A stretch of 54,454 bases of DNA from a virus (IMGVR_UViG_3300036668_000246:1-54454); one strand, 5' to 3'. Counted from the first letter of the stretch, positions 37,217 through 46,448 are shown. Numbers and translations: made by a program. Notes: generated by a model from the letters alone, not told the origin.

Positions 37217-37227
37217 TAGGGATAATT
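37217..37227 (-). promoter_or_regulatory. TAGGGTAAAAT element, copy 2 (before MCP)
   Basis: Exact minus-strand TAGGGTAAAAT about 100 bases upstream of the MCP start, in the gap after the capsid-protease gene. A dedicated promoter for the most abundant virion protein would make sense here. Confidence 0.5.
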
Positions 37228-37239
37228 TTACCCTACTTT

Positions 37240-40200
37240 TTAGGTAAGGAGTCGGAGCAGCTTGCTCATCTCAGATTGAACTTCACCCTGAGAGTACACA
37301 TCTGCTCCAGATATGTAGGATTTTAGACTTTGCGTAGCAATATCTGCATCCTTTTTACCGATTTTTGCCTCGACACGAGTAATCATCTGATCGATGAGGT
37401 CCTTGAGTCCAGACGGTAGATCGCTAAACTTTAATTTCTCTGCATCCTTGCCAAAAGGGAGAGGTAGGTTGGAAATCACAGTGCCTAGCTCTGCGGCGGT
37501 TGCGCGAACATTCTCTAGAGCTTCTGGATTTAAAGCTTTTGAGTCAATTCGGTCAATCATCCCAAGAAGGTCGTCACTCGCACCTGCGGAAGCGGCATAG
37601 TCTCCAGCAAAATCAAGATTCTCAGCTTCCTCTGCCTTCTTTAGAGCTTTTGATAGACCTGCAACACCTAGGTTTTGCTTTAGGCGAGCCAGAACCGTTC
37701 GGTACTTGCCCTTTGCGTCGCGTGGCTGATTTACACCGGAAACGTATTTAGGCTTGCCATCCTCGTCTAGACCGTTGGGGTCTGTTTTACCAGACTTGAC
37801 ATCCTTAGCTGCTTTAATCTCTTCTTCGGTTTGCTTGTCGGCCTCGGACTTAGAGTCTCGTAGTTTTTTTAGGTCAGCGTCAGAGATTTCGTCGTCATCA
37901 GTTTTTGCAAATTCTGAGTAAGCACTAGCTGTAATGCTGGCACGCATGGACGCTACCCTCTGGGCAGCTGCCATGGACTCAGCGTTTTTCCATTGCATCG
38001 GGATCAGAGCGGACTTCTTTAGAGCTCTAGCACGCTTCGCAATGTGTCTGCGCACTGCAGCCCGATCGGTTGCCTTAGCCCTTCCGTAGGCTTGGATTGC
38101 ATTTTTAAGGTCTTCTTCATCCCTAATTGGGTAAGCACCATCTGGCATTGCAATCCCTTTATCCGCTAATTCCAGCCGCTCCTCGGGGGATATCTTTGCC
38201 AGCTCTGCTACTGCCGCTGCGGTTAGAGTCTTCTCTCGAAGGATCATGGCGCTAGCAGTGATTGCTTGTAGATTTGCCTCGCGGAGAGACTTTTTTGCTT
38301 CCCTGACACGGATTTTTAGGTCTGGAGCAGTAGCAGCTAACTTTCCAAAGGTGTGAGCCTTATAAGATAAAGCCTGTACCGCTTCACTCTTTAATACGGC
38401 CATATGGCTCGCTCCAGCAGCGACTAACGCAAGCATCTTTCCGCCTGCTATCATCGCACGAGCAGTTGGGAATCCAGGCACGTTTACCTGGCAAACGGCA
38501 ACTAGCTCTAATGAGCCTCCAATTGGACGCCAGTCTCCGGAGGGGGCAGATGCGCGAAGTGCACGAACCTGCATCTCATCTGCATCTGGACGCAAACAGC
38601 CTGCAACCCATATACCAAACTGATCTTCGCCAGCGTGAACATCCGCAATGGCAGAAGCAGTGTCATCGTAATGCTTTGCTGCATCGGCAGCACTGGCATT
38701 CAGTGGAGCGTGCCCACCAGCAAGAGTTAACTGACCAACAGTGGCATCAGTTCCCTCTGCAGTGTGCACTACTCCAGTGTTGAAGTATGCGTACTTACTA
38801 CGTGAGCGAGGAGGCTTAGTTGAACGTGGTAGCCCAATGTGGCTAACGTGCCACGCAGCAATATGGCCATAGATGCGGCCATCCTTGTCTACGCTTAGAG
38901 GCGTGGGTTTGTCAAGTTTTTGGTCTTCAAACCAGGATGCAGGCGGTGCCATCGGGATCTCGGATTCTAGATACCCGGAAGCCATAATCGGCTCAAGGTC
39001 GCAAAGACCATCGATGCACTCTTCGTAGATACCGTCTTCTGGAGTCACGTATTCTTCCTGATCCCCCAAGTTAATAATTGCAATCGTGCATTCCTGGAAT
39101 GCAGGCTTAGCTACAATTGTAGCAGCCATAACACGGGCTTTGTTTATAGTGAGCTTGTCCTTGCCCATCTCTTCGCCAGCTTCATCCTCGGATCCTTCTT
39201 TCAGAGACGCCTTTGGGTTCTTCTCTTCTTTAGCTTCAAATTTATCAAGATCGACGGACACCCCACGCAAAAAACCATTCTCGACTAGTCTTTGAGCTTC
39301 GCGACCATACGGTCCAGTGTCGAATACACCAGTAGCATTCCCTAGGCCGCCTTTGATGCGCTCCACATTGTCAATACGACCAACAACTACAGAACCATCG
39401 TGACCGTTACCAGTTTTAATCTGCCACAGAAGAGGTAGAGGTAGGTCACGTAGTGTTATTGCCCCACTCACAAACTTGCGCCCATCGCCGGACTCGAGCT
39501 CTTCCGGCACCAACATAGGGATCATAAACCCAGCGCCTTTATCAGTACGAGCAGATGCAATTAATGCAACTTTTTCGCGGGCATCTGCTGCCTTAGCGAG
39601 TAGCTCGGATCTTCTAAACATTGCGGAGTCAAACTCTGCTTCTGAAGAGAATAAGCTGTACTCTGAGCTCATATTCTTGTCATTGCCTGGATTTAGCTTG
39701 CTACCTGTATAAACACCAGTTACTTCCTTGTGACGCAGCTGGCAGTAGCCCTTTGCGCGTGGGCCCATGTACTTAGAGAGATTACGGACACAGCGGGTCC
39801 AGTCCCCAGGAGTGCCCCATCGGATTTTTGCTGCACCCTTGCCTTTGGTCCAGTATCGACGAAGACCTTCCGCGTTTCCACGATTACGGTCAGCACCGCC
39901 AGCTGCAAGCAGCGGCTCTACTACCTTTTCCCAGAAGATGGAGAAATTGTATGCTGAAGCCTGCAAAGGCGACGCCTCGTCTGCCTGCTCTAAGACATCA
40001 TTTAAGACTTCTTTATCATCAAGTTCTACTACCGGTGGAGGCGTAGAGGACTTAAGGTCACTGAGGACTTGATTGTCCCGGTTCCACTTTCCATTCAAGC
40101 GTACATAAGTTACTGGATCGGTGGATGTCTTACTTTCGGGGACAATTGCAACAACATCCATCACGGCTTCTAAATCGTCAGGAGATAGCAGTGCCAAATA

Positions 40201-41520
40201 TTTAACAACTATGTCCGACTCACTCGGGGAATTTATAGCATCAGATGCTTTCTCACCAGCGGCATTTAGAGGCTTAAATGTGCTCCGCTGCTTTGCCGCC
40301 CATTTAGGGAAATCAGACATAAGCTCATTAATATCTTTAGCACTAAGAGGAGGAAGCGTCCCTGGCAAATGAGCCTTTGGCTGGTTAATTGGGGTCCTAG
40401 GCTCTCCAATTATCCCAGACATGTCTAAGGGTCCTTCATATGTGGGAACTCTGCGTGGACCAGTTACTGGGGCATCTGCCTCTGCACGCGTAAACTTGGC
40501 ATCAACGCTTACAGTTTTGCCATTATCTAATTTAACGTCAACCAATCCAGTGGCAGAGTCTACATTTTGTATGACACCAGAGCCACGCTCGCTGTCTCCC
40601 GCTATTACAACACGTCCTCCAGCTTTTGAGAACAAGCCCCCCGCATCTCTAACCTGATTTGAAGCTTTCTCTGAGCGCTCTTCAGGCGTGTAGTTGCCAT
40701 CTCGATTTGTAGGTGCTGCAGCGCTAATAATTGGTACACCCGCGGCACTTAGGACTTGGTCTATCATGTCAAAGTCTTCGTCAGCTAGCGCACCCCCCAT
40801 GAGTTGGGTCTCTTCTGGGTCAATCTCATGCAGCATCACTGGCGAGTAAGGGCGGTCCTGTAGGAAAGCAGAAATAATAACAGCAGAAGACGGGTCAATC
40901 ATCACGTAATCTTTTTTACACGTATCTGAGCTGTTGTCTAAGGCCTTATCGTATGAATATAGGTCTGCATCAACGTGACCCATGTTGTCCCAGTTGCAAT
41001 CGTCCCAAACATAGACTGACCCGTCGATGTCTATCTTGTACAGACGATCTATGCCAGAGTTATCCATGCGAATCCTTGCCATAAACTCTGGACCAACAAA
41101 GGGATCTAACTCGTGAGCTAGCTTAAAAGCATTTAGATCTGGCTCATAGTATGGTTCGACTTCTGAAATCTCGTAGGCGCCGGCTGACATGGCCTTCTTG
41201 TTCTCACGTTCAACTAAAGTAGATGCCCACCGTTGAGCAGCGTCCCCACCCCAAAGTGCCCAAGCGATACGGCCGTTAGACGGGAATCCATCCTCTCCGC
41301 GCTCGTAGCCTTTTGCCTTCTTGTCAACTTCGTGACGAGGGAAATATTTAGCAATGTGTCGAATCTTCTCTAGGCCAATTTGACCGCCAGAAGCAAGAGT
41401 GCGGGCAGTGTTCAACCCAACAGGTGTGCCACCACGTCCGGTTTCTTTGCGCCAGCTTAGAGCTTTTTTAGCCTCATTTTGGACTCCACCTGGAATAGTG
41501 TACATTCTGGACTCTGCCAT
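37240..41520 (-). CDS. Capsid maturation protease polyprotein
   Basis: A 1426-aa multidomain protein directly upstream of the MCP. Residues ~1-110: a short module with KALSWRKETGRGGTPVGLNTAR and GRIAWALWGGDAAQ. About 521-600: RYWTKGKGAAKIRWGTPGDW with TRCVRNLSKY. About 660-815: HK97/S78-type prohead protease-like region with GNGHDGSVVVGRID, FLRGVSVDL (candidate Ser) and ATIVAKPAFQE. About 860-1017: GRIYGHIAAWHVSHIG, GEDQFGIWVAG and PIGGSLELVAV, seen in actinophage capsid proteases. The rest is helical and charged. It likely cuts MCP and perhaps itself. Catalytic residues are inferred. Confidence 0.75.
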   Translation of the reverse strand: MAESRMYTIPGGVQNEAKKALSWRKETGRGGTPVGLNTARTLASGGQIGLEKIRHIAKYFPRHEVDKKAKGYERGEDGFPSNGRIAWALWGGDAAQRWASTLVERENKKAMSAGAYEISEVEPYYEPDLNAFKLAHELDPFVGPEFMARIRMDNSGIDRLYKIDIDGSVYVWDDCNWDNMGHVDADLYSYDKALDNSSDTCKKDYVMIDPSSAVIISAFLQDRPYSPVMLHEIDPEETQLMGGALADEDFDMIDQVLSAAGVPIISAAAPTNRDGNYTPEERSEKASNQVRDAGGLFSKAGGRVVIAGDSERGSGVIQNVDSATGLVDVKLDNGKTVSVDAKFTRAEADAPVTGPRRVPTYEGPLDMSGIIGEPRTPINQPKAHLPGTLPPLSAKDINELMSDFPKWAAKQRSTFKPLNAAGEKASDAINSPSESDIVVKYLALLSPDDLEAVMDVVAIVPESKTSTDPVTYVRLNGKWNRDNQVLSDLKSSTPPPVVELDDKEVLNDVLEQADEASPLQASAYNFSIFWEKVVEPLLAAGGADRNRGNAEGLRRYWTKGKGAAKIRWGTPGDWTRCVRNLSKYMGPRAKGYCQLRHKEVTGVYTGSKLNPGNDKNMSSEYSLFSSEAEFDSAMFRRSELLAKAADAREKVALIASARTDKGAGFMIPMLVPEELESGDGRKFVSGAITLRDLPLPLLWQIKTGNGHDGSVVVGRIDNVERIKGGLGNATGVFDTGPYGREAQRLVENGFLRGVSVDLDKFEAKEEKNPKASLKEGSEDEAGEEMGKDKLTINKARVMAATIVAKPAFQECTIAIINLGDQEEYVTPEDGIYEECIDGLCDLEPIMASGYLESEIPMAPPASWFEDQKLDKPTPLSVDKDGRIYGHIAAWHVSHIGLPRSTKPPRSRSKYAYFNTGVVHTAEGTDATVGQLTLAGGHAPLNASAADAAKHYDDTASAIADVHAGEDQFGIWVAGCLRPDADEMQVRALRASAPSGDWRPIGGSLELVAVCQVNVPGFPTARAMIAGGKMLALVAAGASHMAVLKSEAVQALSYKAHTFGKLAATAPDLKIRVREAKKSLREANLQAITASAMILREKTLTAAAVAELAKISPEERLELADKGIAMPDGAYPIRDEEDLKNAIQAYGRAKATDRAAVRRHIAKRARALKKSALIPMQWKNAESMAAAQRVASMRASITASAYSEFAKTDDDEISDADLKKLRDSKSEADKQTEEEIKAAKDVKSGKTDPNGLDEDGKPKYVSGVNQPRDAKGKYRTVLARLKQNLGVAGLSKALKKAEEAENLDFAGDYAASAGASDDLLGMIDRIDSKALNPEALENVRATAAELGTVISNLPLPFGKDAEKLKFSDLPSGLKDLIDQMITRVEAKIGKKDADIATQSLKSYISGADVYSQGEVQSEMSKLLRLLT

Positions 41521-41523
41521 TTG

Positions 41524-41853
41524 CTATCCTTCTTGAGTGCCGTCATAGTAGAGGTTAGTTACACCATCTAGATCAGCGATGGTAATCGGGCCTTGATCAA
41601 ACTTCTTGACTATCTCTGGGACTAGATCATCATCGCCAAAGTCGTCAGGCAGAGGGGCTGTGTCAGATGACCAGTCGTAGTTGTAGATTACAGACTTAAC
41701 AGTGTCATCAATTCCAGATTCGTCACGTTCAATAAACTCCCAGTCGGAGTCTTTTCTGATTAGCAAACCTAGGGGGCCAATCATCAATACTTTTGATACT
41801 GTGTCGGACTCTTGGTCTATTATAAACCAGATGCTGATTAAATCTTGGGCCAT
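41524..41853 (-). CDS. Hypothetical acidic protein
   Basis: A 109-aa acidic protein (IWFIIDQESDTVSKVLMIGPLGLL, then a DDFGDDDLVPEIV stretch). No recognised motif. It lies 3 bases before the capsid-protease gene in the minus direction, so they are co-transcribed; a role in virion assembly is possible. A TATAAT-like sequence, in GCTAAAATATAATAG near 41898-41912, precedes it. Confidence 0.55.
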   Translation of the reverse strand: MAQDLISIWFIIDQESDTVSKVLMIGPLGLLIRKDSDWEFIERDESGIDDTVKSVIYNYDWSSDTAPLPDDFGDDDLVPEIVKKFDQGPITIADLDGVTNLYYDGTQEG

Positions 41854-41922
41854 GATTTACTTTCTACGTAGTAAGTTGAGCAGCGTCCTGCTATGGCTAT
41901 TATATTTTAGCACGAAAATGTG

Positions 41923-42123
41923 TTATCGTTCTGTATCTTCATCTAAAATGCCGGTAAGAGTCCTGTAGTAGAGCTCGTCAGTCGCTTGAGGCAACTCAAA
42001 AACTAAACTATAAAGCTCAGATGTTGTCAGTGTCTCTAAGTCTACTACAATTTCCTGCGCGCCGTCCTCTGCATCAATGCGGATGGATATTTTAGTCTCA
42101 TGAAGGCGTTTTATCTCTGCCAT
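41923..42123 (-). CDS. Hypothetical small protein
   Basis: A 66-aa protein: ISIRIDAEDGAQEIVVDLETLTTSELYSLVFELP, then ELYYRTLTGILDEDTER. Beta-then-helix, acidic. Its ATG overlaps the stop of the metallopeptidase frame as TGATG, so its translation is coupled to the frameshifted product. It might be a partner or an inhibitor of that domain, which is inference from coupling only. Confidence 0.55.
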   Translation of the reverse strand: MAEIKRLHETKISIRIDAEDGAQEIVVDLETLTTSELYSLVFELPQATDELYYRTLTGILDEDTER

Positions 42124-43526
42124 CAGTTACCGCCTTCCTTTTCTTGAGATTTTAACAGACCCTTAGATCTTAGCAGGTCCATAAACTCAGGGGTTGCGTT
42201 GCCAGTAACTACGTACTTGGTTAAAGCTTCTGCAAAGTTCTCTTGAACATTTTTTTCCCCGTAATTGCTTACTTTTTGACCTCTAACTCCATATAACTTG
42301 TAATCTTCAGCTAATGCCACGTCTCCATCATCTTTTGGACCACGGCCCCAGTTGTCAAAGGCTATAACGTGAGCTAGTTCATGAATAGATGTACCTGTTG
42401 ACTTTTCGCCTAGGGTTTTAGGCTCTATGGAGTGCCAACCGGTCTCAGTTCTGGCTCTATTTTCCCAAGCTTTAGCCAGTCTAGAAGGTAACATATGACC
42501 GCCACCCGAAGGGAATGCAAAACCAAGAGTATTGGCCGAACTACTATACATGCTCCCCATTGTAGCTGCCAAAACTGAACTAGGCGCCGTAATTGACATG
42601 CTCATGGGTTTAGGAATATCAAGTTTTTCTTTAATTGTATTAAATGCATTTGCAACGTATTTTATATCGTCGTTAGTACCGACCGCGCCTCTCCCAGCGG
42701 GGGACGCATATACTTTAATTGTATTGCCGTCAGGATCAGATATTTCGCGATATGCACTCCGCTTACCGTCTGTCCCAGAGAGCACTCTTCTGTACGCATT
42801 GGATAGTACAACTTTTCTAGCGTAATCAATCTGCGCGGCGGGAGCTGTGTCCTCGTATCGTTCTATTGCGTTAGATAGTCTTACATTTTCGAAAGTTGAA
42901 AGCATTGCCCCCTTATCTGAGATTTTCCAATCTCCCTTTAGGCTGGCTATAAATCCTTCATCTAAGTCCGGAACATTTCTGTATATCTCGTTTTTGTAGC
43001 TAGCTAGGAGCCTATCCTCTTCCCGAGCTAAGTTGACATAAGGCTGAGCTAAATTACCTTTTGAGAACTGCCTCCTGTGCAAGGGAGCCATAAGCTTGGC
43101 TACGTCTTCAGCCTCCAACACTCCATCTTCTCTTATCTGAGGTGCCCTGTATTGAGAATTAATCCCTAAGGTCGACATATCAGAATACTGCTCAAGAAGA
43201 TATTGCAACTGAGCTATGTATTGCTCTTTAAGCTCAACCGACGGTTCTTCCCCGTATCTACGCCTCAGGCGACCAATTGTTGCTACATTCTGTAGAACAA
43301 AGTCTCCCCCTGAACCCTTGCTTACAGGTAAGGAATTAAATACGTCACTTATAAATGAGTCGTAATTCTGAGATTGTAGCTCAGTGAGGGATGTTTCAGG
43401 TGCGGTCTCGTCTGGCTCGATTGGGTCGTCCCAAGAAATGGCAGATGTGTCATAATTACGACCAGACCTTGAAGCCTTAGTTTGCTCAGACGAGGCAGTA
43501 TCAGGGGCTGCCTCAGCCCCTCTTAT
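42123..43526 (-). CDS. Frameshift-expressed zinc metallopeptidase extension
   Basis: The -1 frame entered at the slippery site 43526-43532; it adds 467 residues to the 958-residue upstream product (total about 1425 aa). Extension residues 1-106 have no ATG, GTG or TTG codon, so free translation of this part is not expected; an internal TTG at 43208 lacks support. The C-terminal part has an HExxH zinc motif (HELAH at 42369-42383) in TSIHELAHVIAFDNWG, followed about 45 residues later by NFAEALTKY, whose Glu fits a third zinc ligand (gluzincin-like). Toxin-like domains of this kind occur at the ends of phage-delivered proteins. Activity and target unknown. Confidence 0.8.
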   Translation of the reverse strand: MRGAEAAPDTASSEQTKASRSGRNYDTSAISWDDPIEPDETAPETSLTELQSQNYDSFISDVFNSLPVSKGSGGDFVLQNVATIGRLRRRYGEEPSVELKEQYIAQLQYLLEQYSDMSTLGINSQYRAPQIREDGVLEAEDVAKLMAPLHRRQFSKGNLAQPYVNLAREEDRLLASYKNEIYRNVPDLDEGFIASLKGDWKISDKGAMLSTFENVRLSNAIERYEDTAPAAQIDYARKVVLSNAYRRVLSGTDGKRSAYREISDPDGNTIKVYASPAGRGAVGTNDDIKYVANAFNTIKEKLDIPKPMSMSITAPSSVLAATMGSMYSSSANTLGFAFPSGGGHMLPSRLAKAWENRARTETGWHSIEPKTLGEKSTGTSIHELAHVIAFDNWGRGPKDDGDVALAEDYKLYGVRGQKVSNYGEKNVQENFAEALTKYVVTGNATPEFMDLLRSKGLLKSQEKEGGN

Positions 43527-43532
43527 TTTGGG
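43503..43532 (-). promoter_or_regulatory. -1 programmed frameshift signal (958-aa gene)
   Basis: Heptamer CCCAAAA (43532-43526) in phase C CCA AAA, then the 0-frame UAA (43525-43523). After a 4-base spacer comes an 8-bp stem: AGGGGCTG (43521-43514) pairs with CAGCCCCT (43510-43503) around loop AGG. All parts of a -1 slippage signal are present with standard spacing. Confidence 0.85.
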
Positions 43533-46399
43533 CCGCGGCCCTCGCCTTTGTCTAGAATTTCTGTCTGGAGGTTGCCGTCAATATCAAGGTATTGGATTGC
43601 AACTCCAGGCTCTCCACCGTCGGTAGCCGGGACTTCTTTAACTTGTTGCACGGTGCCAATGTACCCGCCATCGGGGTCGTACAATGGGTCGCCAGATTGC
43701 ATATCTTCGGCTAGCTTAGTCCCGCCGGAGGGGGCAGATGCGTCATCGGCTGACTCTCCATCCTCGCCTAAGTACGGTGCATTGGCATCTCCGCCTGCAA
43801 AATCAGGGTCCTCAGGGTCGAAGTCAGGATCTTGATCCCTATTCTTGGCGTATTCTTCGAAGTCGATACCTAGCTCGTCTGCTCTGCGGCGTAGCTTCTC
43901 GTCTAACCTAACCCACTTCGCGTAAGGAGTTGGAGCATCGTCCGTATGTAGCATATTCCTAGTCTGAAGGTTGTCGACTACCTCCCCGTCGCCGAACCTG
44001 ACTGCAGCCGTGTCCTTGTAGCCGCCGTTTTTACCAGAAACTGCATTTAGTCTAACCACTGTACCGATTACTAAATCACCCTGGTTGTTGATAAACCGTA
44101 CTTGGTCTCCAGGCGCAACTATGGTGACACCATCTTCAGATACAAACGGAATTTGATCCTTATTTCTTAGATCAAATGATTCTGATTGTAAGAACCTCTT
44201 CAAATTCATAGGTAGCGTCTGTACTACTTTTTCAAGTGCAGTGCCCTTGTAGCGGCTGCCTAGCTCTGTTTTAAGAGTGCTTAGAAGTTTATCGATCGAT
44301 TCAGGGGAGTTAGGTAGCCTGCCCAAGAGCTGCACAAGGCGCTCTTTAACTAGGGCAAAGTCCTTTGAGTCAACGGCTTCATAGAATGATGCAACAAAGC
44401 TACGGCTCACATTGCCGAACTGGTTCCTGTAATTCTTTTTGTTTCCAGTATCTGACTTGTTTAGCTTGCGTGCTCTACCTGTGAGGAACTTAGAAATATT
44501 CTCATCTTCGGTCACCAGCCTCCAGTTGTTCACATCTTTAGTCTTGCGAAGGTACTTCAACCTCTGAGCCATATCTTTGTCTGGTCCAAAGTAGCTGCGA
44601 AGCTCTTTTTCAACGGGGACGCCTTTAGCGTCCACACCCTTAAGTCCGGGAGTTGTTCTGCCTAGCAGTAAGTCACGGGTCTTTGTTAGCCCGCTGGTCT
44701 TACCGTAAAGTCCAGCAAAGCTGTCCTTGTAGTCAGAATTGTAGAAGTCATAGACAACTTCTCCACTATCAGGGTCTGTGACCGTGTAGCGTTCCATGAA
44801 CTGGTTTCCAATTGTGCGCTGAACTCCAACTTCATAGTTGTAGGTTTTGCCATCAGTATCAGTGAATGACCCTCTCTCTACAACAATAGTTCCGTCTTCC
44901 TTAATTTTGGCATTAGGGTTTTCTTCAAGAAGAGCGTCAATAATAGAGTTAGGGTCTTCGACTTGGCGAGGGTTGCCCTTGTCGTTCTCCACCATAATTA
45001 GCTTACCGTTCTGGTCTACCAGATTCTTAATTTTCTTGTTGCGGAGCTCTTCGTCAGTCTTTTCAGATGGGGCAATCGGATTACCGTCATCTGCACGGTC
45101 TATTTTGTTAACCTCTTCAGACTTAGGTGCCTTCTTAGGGACTACCTTTTTAGGGGTAGTCACTTTTGGAGGTTCCGGTGTCGTGGGGTCAGCAGGATTT
45201 TCAGGCTTAGTTGGCTTAGCAGTTGGCTTAGCTGGTTTAGTTGGTTTAGCTGGTGTCAGTTCACTGCCCTCTACTACTGAGTAGTCTCTGCTAGGGACTA
45301 GAGGGACCCTAGTCCTTTCCCCCTTAGAGTCCTTGATCTCCATCCAAGACTGTCCACCTTGAGAGACATCTATACGGAGGTTCTCGACCAGGTACTCATT
45401 ACCTTTGCCGTCAGTTATAACATCACCCTTGTTTAGGGCGGATCCTTTAGCAAGTTTAATCTTAGAGTACGCAGCCTGGACTTTTATCAGCTTACCCAGG
45501 TCAGGTGCAGGAGCATCTTGTTCAAATGCAACTAAATACGCTTCATTGGCGGAGTTTCGAACTTTGACAGGATTAAATATATCCAAGAGCCTAGCTAGCT
45601 CTGAATCCTTCTCGTCCTGAGACATCCCATCATACTTAGAGTCGGTCTCGCTCTCTTCAATATCTCCAGGGCCGCCTCCACTTTTACCAAAAATTCTCTC
45701 AGCGAGCTCAATGTACTGTTCCTTTTGAGCTGGATCATTAGAGTCTATTTTTTCAAGTTCAGCCATTAGTTCTAGGGGTGTCTTGACATCAACAGTTTCT
45801 TTAGGATCTTCAACAAGTTTGTTTACTTCTTCACCTTTTAGGGCCTGCTCTGCTAGTGCCGGCGGGAGCTTAGCCAGTGGCTCTTGATCCCTCTCTGAGC
45901 GGAAATCTTTGTCCTCATCGGTGGTTAGGCCGCTGGTAGCTAATTCAATGTCCAATTCATCTGCAGGCTGGACGTTTAGACTTGCCAGATCTTGAGGTTG
46001 CTCGGCTACTGACTTTGGCAGAGTGTGGGCTAGATCTGGATCTACGCCTCTTGCCTTCAGGAAATCTTTGTCAATCTTTATCTTAGAGCTGACTTCTGCG
46101 TTTTTAGGAGTTACCTCTACTACGCTATTCTCTGGGATTCCGTACTCTTCATAGCCCTTGCCGACTAGCATACGAATGTTGTTTACTTCACTCTTGTCGG
46201 TTGCAGTTCCACCGATTGCTCTACCCTTTAGCTTTACTATTCCTCTACCATCACCAATGCTAAAAGCTGCCAATAGTGCGGCCCCTGTGACTACCCAACG
46301 GCCTTTTTTATCCCTAGGTTGGCCCTTAACACGTGCTTTACGTGCAGCGGTGGAGTTACCGCCTGCTGCGATTAGGGCGTCAAGAGTTAATTTGGACAT
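43523..46399 (-). CDS. Large virion-region protein, 0-frame product
   Basis: A 958-aa protein of unknown fold. The N-terminus is basic (KARVKGQPRDKKGRW), a KGQPRDKKGRW motif seen in phage internal or capsid-associated proteins. Residues about 385-430 are a Lys/Pro/Thr linker (PAKPTKPAKPTAKPT). Several SH3-like small beta modules follow (GDVITDGKGNEYLVENLRI; GDQVRFINNQGDLVIGTVVRL; GDPLYDPDGGYIGTVQQV). It may be an internal head or ejected protein. Its stop is directly preceded by a slippery site that adds a metallopeptidase. A TAGGGTAAAAT element precedes it. Confidence 0.75.
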   Translation of the reverse strand: MSKLTLDALIAAGGNSTAARKARVKGQPRDKKGRWVVTGAALLAAFSIGDGRGIVKLKGRAIGGTATDKSEVNNIRMLVGKGYEEYGIPENSVVEVTPKNAEVSSKIKIDKDFLKARGVDPDLAHTLPKSVAEQPQDLASLNVQPADELDIELATSGLTTDEDKDFRSERDQEPLAKLPPALAEQALKGEEVNKLVEDPKETVDVKTPLELMAELEKIDSNDPAQKEQYIELAERIFGKSGGGPGDIEESETDSKYDGMSQDEKDSELARLLDIFNPVKVRNSANEAYLVAFEQDAPAPDLGKLIKVQAAYSKIKLAKGSALNKGDVITDGKGNEYLVENLRIDVSQGGQSWMEIKDSKGERTRVPLVPSRDYSVVEGSELTPAKPTKPAKPTAKPTKPENPADPTTPEPPKVTTPKKVVPKKAPKSEEVNKIDRADDGNPIAPSEKTDEELRNKKIKNLVDQNGKLIMVENDKGNPRQVEDPNSIIDALLEENPNAKIKEDGTIVVERGSFTDTDGKTYNYEVGVQRTIGNQFMERYTVTDPDSGEVVYDFYNSDYKDSFAGLYGKTSGLTKTRDLLLGRTTPGLKGVDAKGVPVEKELRSYFGPDKDMAQRLKYLRKTKDVNNWRLVTEDENISKFLTGRARKLNKSDTGNKKNYRNQFGNVSRSFVASFYEAVDSKDFALVKERLVQLLGRLPNSPESIDKLLSTLKTELGSRYKGTALEKVVQTLPMNLKRFLQSESFDLRNKDQIPFVSEDGVTIVAPGDQVRFINNQGDLVIGTVVRLNAVSGKNGGYKDTAAVRFGDGEVVDNLQTRNMLHTDDAPTPYAKWVRLDEKLRRRADELGIDFEEYAKNRDQDPDFDPEDPDFAGGDANAPYLGEDGESADDASAPSGGTKLAEDMQSGDPLYDPDGGYIGTVQQVKEVPATDGGEPGVAIQYLDIDGNLQTEILDKGEGRGPK

Positions 46400-46437
46400 A
46401 GAGGTAATCCTTTATATAGTAATAGAACTAGTTAAAA

Positions 46438-46448
46438 TTTTACCCTAT
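46438..46448 (-). promoter_or_regulatory. TAGGGTAAAAT element, copy 3
   Basis: Exact minus-strand copy about 40 bases upstream of the 958-aa gene ATG. With copies 1 and 2 it forms a set of three elements placed upstream of minus-strand genes. Possible phage or host promoter. Confidence 0.5.

Noticed and set aside
42123-43208. Metallopeptidase as a free-standing gene starting with TTG at 43208
   Set aside because: No ribosome site, and the same frame is open for 106 more codons up to a slippery site; treated as a frameshift extension.
43503-43521. Hairpin as a transcription terminator
   Set aside because: No U-run after it, and it sits 4 bases after a slippery heptamer with an open -1 frame.
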